A DNA stretch of 6,900 nucleotides from Lentzea sp. (GTDB taxonomy: Bacteria > Actinomycetota > Actinomycetes > Mycobacteriales > Pseudonocardiaceae), in the NCBI GenBank assembly GCA_030146905.1, contig JASLAV010000674.1, forward strand, positions 1 through 6,900. Reading direction: 5' to 3'. Made by a program: the position numbers and the translations under genes. Below the pieces are notes generated by a model, which saw only the letters and a list, made by a program, of their open reading frames with translations, searched no databases and had not been told where the DNA came from. Of the stretch, positions 4,641 through 6,900 are shown in pieces (the stretch's first letter is position 1; each line of letters opens with the position of its first letter).

Positions 4641-4646
4641 TACGGT
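4641..4646 (+). promoter_or_regulatory. Putative -10 box (TACGGT) for the reductase/PPOX operon
   Basis: TACGGT fits TANNNT and lies 17 bp after TTCCCT (4618-4623), giving a predicted start near 4653. The leader of about 31 nt would carry the degenerate operator copy and the GGGAG Shine-Dalgarno (4672-4676). Confidence 0.4.
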
Positions 4647-4652
4647 TCCAGA

Positions 4653-4667
4653 GTCTCTTAAGGGAAC
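4653..4667. promoter_or_regulatory. Degenerate second copy of the GTTCCCT-n-AGGGAAC palindrome
   Basis: GTCTCTTAAGGGAAC matches 11 of 15 bases of the perfect palindrome at 4617-4631, with one half (AGGGAAC) intact. The centres are 36 bp apart. It would lie at +1 to +15 of the predicted reductase transcript. HxlR proteins are known in some cases to bind paired sites. Confidence 0.45.
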
Positions 4668-4683
4668 TCAAGGGAGCGACGTG

Positions 4684-5271
4684 ATGAGCAAGGTCATCAG
4701 TGCCCACTCGGTCTCGGTCGACGGCTACATCACCGGCCGCGATCCCCGGCCGGGTCACGGGATCGGCGACGGCGGCGTGCTGTTCGACTGGTACTTCGAC
4801 GGCTCCGTCCCCAGCCGGGAGTTGGACGGCTTCAAGCTGAGCGCGGCCAGCGCGGAGGTGTTCGACTTCCACGCCGGACGGGTGGGCGCGGTGGTCGCCG
4901 GCCGCAACACCTACGACGACTCGGAACACTTCGGCGGCGGCAGCCCGCACCCGAACGCGCGACTGGTCCTGCTCAGCCACCGACCGGCGGAGGTGACCGA
5001 ACGCCAGACGCTCGCCACGACCGTCGAGGAGGCGATTTCGGTCGCGCGGGACCTCGCCGGCGGCAAGGACGTCGGCCTGATGGGCGGCGGAGTGCTGAAC
5101 GCGGCGCTGCGAGCTGGGCTCGTCGACGAGGTCGTGCTGCACCAGGTGCCGGTCCTGCTGGGCGGCGGCCGCCCGTTCTTCCAGGAACTGCCGCAGCACG
5201 TGCGCCTCTCGCTGATCGACGCCGTCCCCGCACCGGGCGTCACGCACCTCCGCTACGAGGTGCGGCGATGA
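4684..5271 (+). CDS. Dihydrofolate reductase-like (RibD C-terminal domain family) protein
   Basis: The protein is 195 aa and has the DHFR/RibD-C fold. SVSVDGYI (9-16) at the N-terminus corresponds to the S-[LV]-DG motif, GRNTYDDS lies at 73-80, and the nucleotide-binding GLMGGGVLNAALRAGLVDEV at 131-150 carries the family GGG turn, followed by PVLLGGGRPFF. These proteins are presumed NAD(P)H-dependent reductases; few have known substrates, and this is not a housekeeping folA or ribD gene (no deaminase domain). ATG 4684 is preferred to the adjacent GTG 4681 because GGGAG (4672-4676) then has a seven-base spacing; use of GTG would add one Met. It is divergent from the HxlR gene with a shared palindromic operator, and overlaps the next gene by four bases (ATGA), indicating translational coupling. 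Confidence 0.92.
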   Translation: MSKVISAHSVSVDGYITGRDPRPGHGIGDGGVLFDWYFDGSVPSRELDGFKLSAASAEVFDFHAGRVGAVVAGRNTYDDSEHFGGGSPHPNARLVLLSHRPAEVTERQTLATTVEEAISVARDLAGGKDVGLMGGGVLNAALRAGLVDEVVLHQVPVLLGGGRPFFQELPQHVRLSLIDAVPAPGVTHLRYEVRR

Positions 5272-5630
5272 ACCCGGACGTGCGCGCGGTGCTCGACGGC
5301 ACGCCGATCGCCCACCTCGCCACCGTGCTGCCCGACGGCGCGCCGCACTCCGTGCCGTTGTGGATCGGCACGCACGGGGACCACATCGCGATCCTCACCG
5401 GACCTCGTTCTCGCAAGGCCCGCAACCTGCGGCGCGACCCGCGCGTGGCGATCTCCCTGACGCCGCCGGACAACCCGTTCCAGCCGGTCATCCTCCGCGG
5501 TCGTGTCGTGGAGTGGCTGGAAGGCGACGCGGCGTGGGAGGTCGTCGACCGGATCGCGCGGAAGTACATCGGCGGGCCCTACTCGCGTGACGAGGAACGG
5601 GTCGTCGCGCTCATCGAGCTGACCGTGTAG
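5268..5630 (+). CDS. PPOX-class (split beta-barrel) oxidoreductase, probably F420-dependent
   Basis: The protein is 120 aa. It matches the short actinobacterial pyridoxamine-5'-phosphate-oxidase-like proteins: IAHLATVLPDGAPHSVPLWI (14-33) forms the first barrel strands, followed by GDHIAILTGPRSRKARNLRRDPRVAISL, where the Arg/Lys-rich stretch (47-56) binds the cofactor phosphate in this family, and then VILRGRVVEWLEGD. Members of this group (Rv1155-like) usually bind deazaflavin F420, and some bind FMN; the cofactor here is inferred. The ATG overlaps the stop of the reductase gene, and GAGG (5257-5260) lies seven bases upstream, so both are made from one mRNA. The product likely works in redox conversion of a small molecule alongside the reductase. 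It is slightly shorter than the usual 130-145 aa, with the C-terminal end intact. Confidence 0.9.
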   Translation: MNPDVRAVLDGTPIAHLATVLPDGAPHSVPLWIGTHGDHIAILTGPRSRKARNLRRDPRVAISLTPPDNPFQPVILRGRVVEWLEGDAAWEVVDRIARKYIGGPYSRDEERVVALIELTV

Positions 5631-5641
5631 CAGGCCTTCGC

Positions 5642-6493
5642 TCAGAACAGGGTCGCGGGCTCGACCGGCTCGGGCTCGGGCAGTGCGTCGAGGCCGGGCA
5701 CCAGCGCTCGCACCTCGTCGTGGAACCGGCGGGCCAGCGCCGGCGCGTCGTTGTTGTCGGGGGTGTGCAGGAACACCGTCGGCGTCCTGCCCTCCCGCAG
5801 CCAGTCGGCGACCACCTCGGTCCACGACCGCCACCCCTCGACCGTGTCCTCGACCGAGTCCCGGCCCAGGTAGCGGACGATCGGCTGGTCGGTCAGCGCT
5901 TTCGTCCACCGCGGCAACCGCGGTTTCCTGTCCCAGGCCTCCCGCTCGGCCTCACTGGTCGGCGGGCTCTGGAAGAAGACCGTGGTGTCGAACGGCACCC
6001 ACTCGGCGTCGACGCCGGCGAGTGCCCCCTCCAGCAGCGACGTCGCTCCGCCGTCGGTGAAGAACAGCGGGTGACGCACCTCCACGGCACGCCGGAGGCC
6101 GGCGGGCAGCCGACGCAGGAAGCGGCCCAGGGCGTCGACCTCCGCCGGGCCGAACGAGCCGGGCAGCTGGGTCCACAGGACCGCACGCTCGCCGAGAGGT
6201 TCGATCGCGTCCAGGAACGCCCGCATCTCGGCCTCGACGCCGACCAGGCGTCGTTCGTGCGTGACGACCTTGGGCAGCTTGACCACGAACCGGAAGCCGG
6301 GGTCGGTCTGCCGCGCCCAGGTCGTGACGGTCTTCCTGGCGGGCGTCGCGTAGAACGTGGTGTTGCCCTCGACGGCGTTGCACCAGCCCGCGTAGGCCCG
6401 CAGTCGCTCCCCAGCGGGAAGCGACTGCGGCAGGAACCGCCCGAGCCACGCCTTGTGGTTCCACATCGCGCAGCCGACATGAAGACGCGCCAC
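5642..6493 (-). CDS. DUF72 (YecE-family) TIM-barrel protein
   Basis: The protein is 283 aa, close to the family's usual size. Family motifs in order: VGCAMWNHKAW (6-16) for the first strand and loop, VEGNTTFYATP (41-51) equivalent to E-x-N-T/S-TFY, FVVKLPKVVTHERRL (69-83), LWTQLPGSFGP (106-116), VEVRHPLFF (137-145) and the late FLHTPDNNDAPA (241-252), which replaces the more usual YFNN-type segment. The biochemical role of DUF72 proteins is not settled, so no function is assigned. The start is a GTG at 6493; the next Met (residue 10) would remove the first barrel strand. It begins only 5 bp after the lepA stop codon with no clear Shine-Dalgarno, so it is probably co-transcribed and translated by re-initiation. 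Its 3' end meets the convergent PPOX gene with an 11-bp gap and no terminator between. Confidence 0.92.
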   Translation of the reverse strand: MARLHVGCAMWNHKAWLGRFLPQSLPAGERLRAYAGWCNAVEGNTTFYATPARKTVTTWARQTDPGFRFVVKLPKVVTHERRLVGVEAEMRAFLDAIEPLGERAVLWTQLPGSFGPAEVDALGRFLRRLPAGLRRAVEVRHPLFFTDGGATSLLEGALAGVDAEWVPFDTTVFFQSPPTSEAEREAWDRKPRLPRWTKALTDQPIVRYLGRDSVEDTVEGWRSWTEVVADWLREGRTPTVFLHTPDNNDAPALARRFHDEVRALVPGLDALPEPEPVEPATLF

Positions 6494-6498
6494 TACGC

Positions 6499-6900
6499 CT
6501 ACTTCTTGCCCTTCGGCTCGTCCGTGGACAGCGCGGCGACGAAGGCCTCCTGCGGCACCTCCACACGCCCCACCATCTTCATGCGCTTCTTGCCTTCCTT
6601 CTGCTTCTCCAGCAGCTTGCGCTTGCGGGTGATGTCACCGCCGTAGCACTTGGCCAGAACGTCCTTGCGGATCGCGCGGATCGTCTCGCGGGCGATCACG
6701 CGGGCACCGATCGCGGCCTGGATCGGCACCTCGAACTGCTGCCTGGGGATGAGCTCGCGCAGACGGGTCGCCATGCGCGTGCCGTACGCGTAGGCGTAGT
6801 CCTTGTGCACGATCGCGCTGAACGCGTCGACCGTCTCGCCCTGCAGCAGGATGTCGACCTTGACGAGCTCCGCGTCCTGCTCGCCGGCCTCTTCGTAGTC
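6499..6900 (-). CDS. lepA: Elongation factor 4 (LepA), C-terminal part; 5' end off the right edge
   Basis: EF4 is a ribosome-associated translational GTPase involved in back-translocation and assembly/fidelity. Only the last 133 residues are in the window, reading in from base 6900 in an open frame. They cover the end of domain V and the LepA-specific C-terminal domain: [38 protein letters not shown], the strongly conserved [40 protein letters not shown] and [21 protein letters not shown]. The GTPase domain lies outside the window. A short lysine-rich tail (PKGKK) ends the protein. The gene directly precedes the DUF72 gene. Confidence 0.98.
   Translation of the reverse strand, partial: DYEEAGEQDAELVKVDILLQGETVDAFSAIVHKDYAYAYGTRMATRLRELIPRQQFEVPIQAAIGARVIARETIRAIRKDVLAKCYGGDITRKRKLLEKQKEGKKRMKMVGRVEVPQEAFVAALSTDEPKGKK

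Noticed and set aside
1..6900. Search for tRNA/rRNA genes, insertion sequences, attachment sites, phage or defence genes
   Set aside because: No cloverleaf, transposase motif, terminal inverted repeat pair with target duplication, or defence-type domain was seen on either strand.

Overview
The window is GC-rich, densely coding DNA with strong G/C bias at third codon positions, which points to an actinobacterium. A poly-threonine linker chitinase, an HxlR regulator beside a RibD-C/DHFR-like reductase and an F420-type PPOX protein, and TANNNT -10 boxes placed exactly for leaderless mRNAs suggest Pseudonocardiaceae (Lentzea/Saccharothrix/Amycolatopsis-like). The genus is an inference from style, not a proven assignment. 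Nine complete genes and two edge-truncated genes fill the window, and no stretch over 130 bases lacks a gene.

Left part (1-2688): a nearly complete nitronate monooxygenase gene runs leftwards off the edge. Upstream of it, on the same strand, lies a secreted GH18 chitinase with signal peptide, N-terminal carbohydrate-binding domain, a linker of 20 Thr and one Ser, and a catalytic barrel. The chitinase ends in a 12-bp-stem hairpin. Its promoter region carries a near-consensus DasR operator (dre) between the -35 and -10, as expected for a chitin gene controlled by amino-sugar supply.

Middle part (2689-3482): a small stand-alone HD hydrolase of the SpoT/Mesh1 type is transcribed divergently from the chitinase. 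It is followed by a 75-aa helical, basic-N-terminus protein of unknown function with its own promoter and Shine-Dalgarno, and a strong intrinsic terminator.

Regulatory/redox part (3482-5630): a class I SAM-dependent methyltransferase and an HxlR regulator lie on the minus strand. A DHFR/RibD-C-family reductase and a PPOX split-barrel oxidoreductase, translationally coupled by ATGA, lie divergently on the plus strand. The hxlR/reductase intergenic region holds a perfect 15-bp palindrome sitting on both predicted -35 regions, with a degenerate second copy. The hxlR/methyltransferase junction holds two different 15-bp palindromes spaced 21 bp. The simplest reading is an HxlR-controlled stress or xenobiotic redox locus, with the methyltransferase under a different operator. 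This is inferred from sequence only.

Right part (5642-6900): a DUF72/YecE-family protein follows immediately after the 3' end of lepA (elongation factor 4), 5 bp apart, forming a likely operon that enters from the right.

Most of the content is ordinary actinobacterial housekeeping and accessory genes. I did not find a clear novel defence or mobile system. The most informative non-coding signals are the three sets of palindromic operators and the leaderless promoters.
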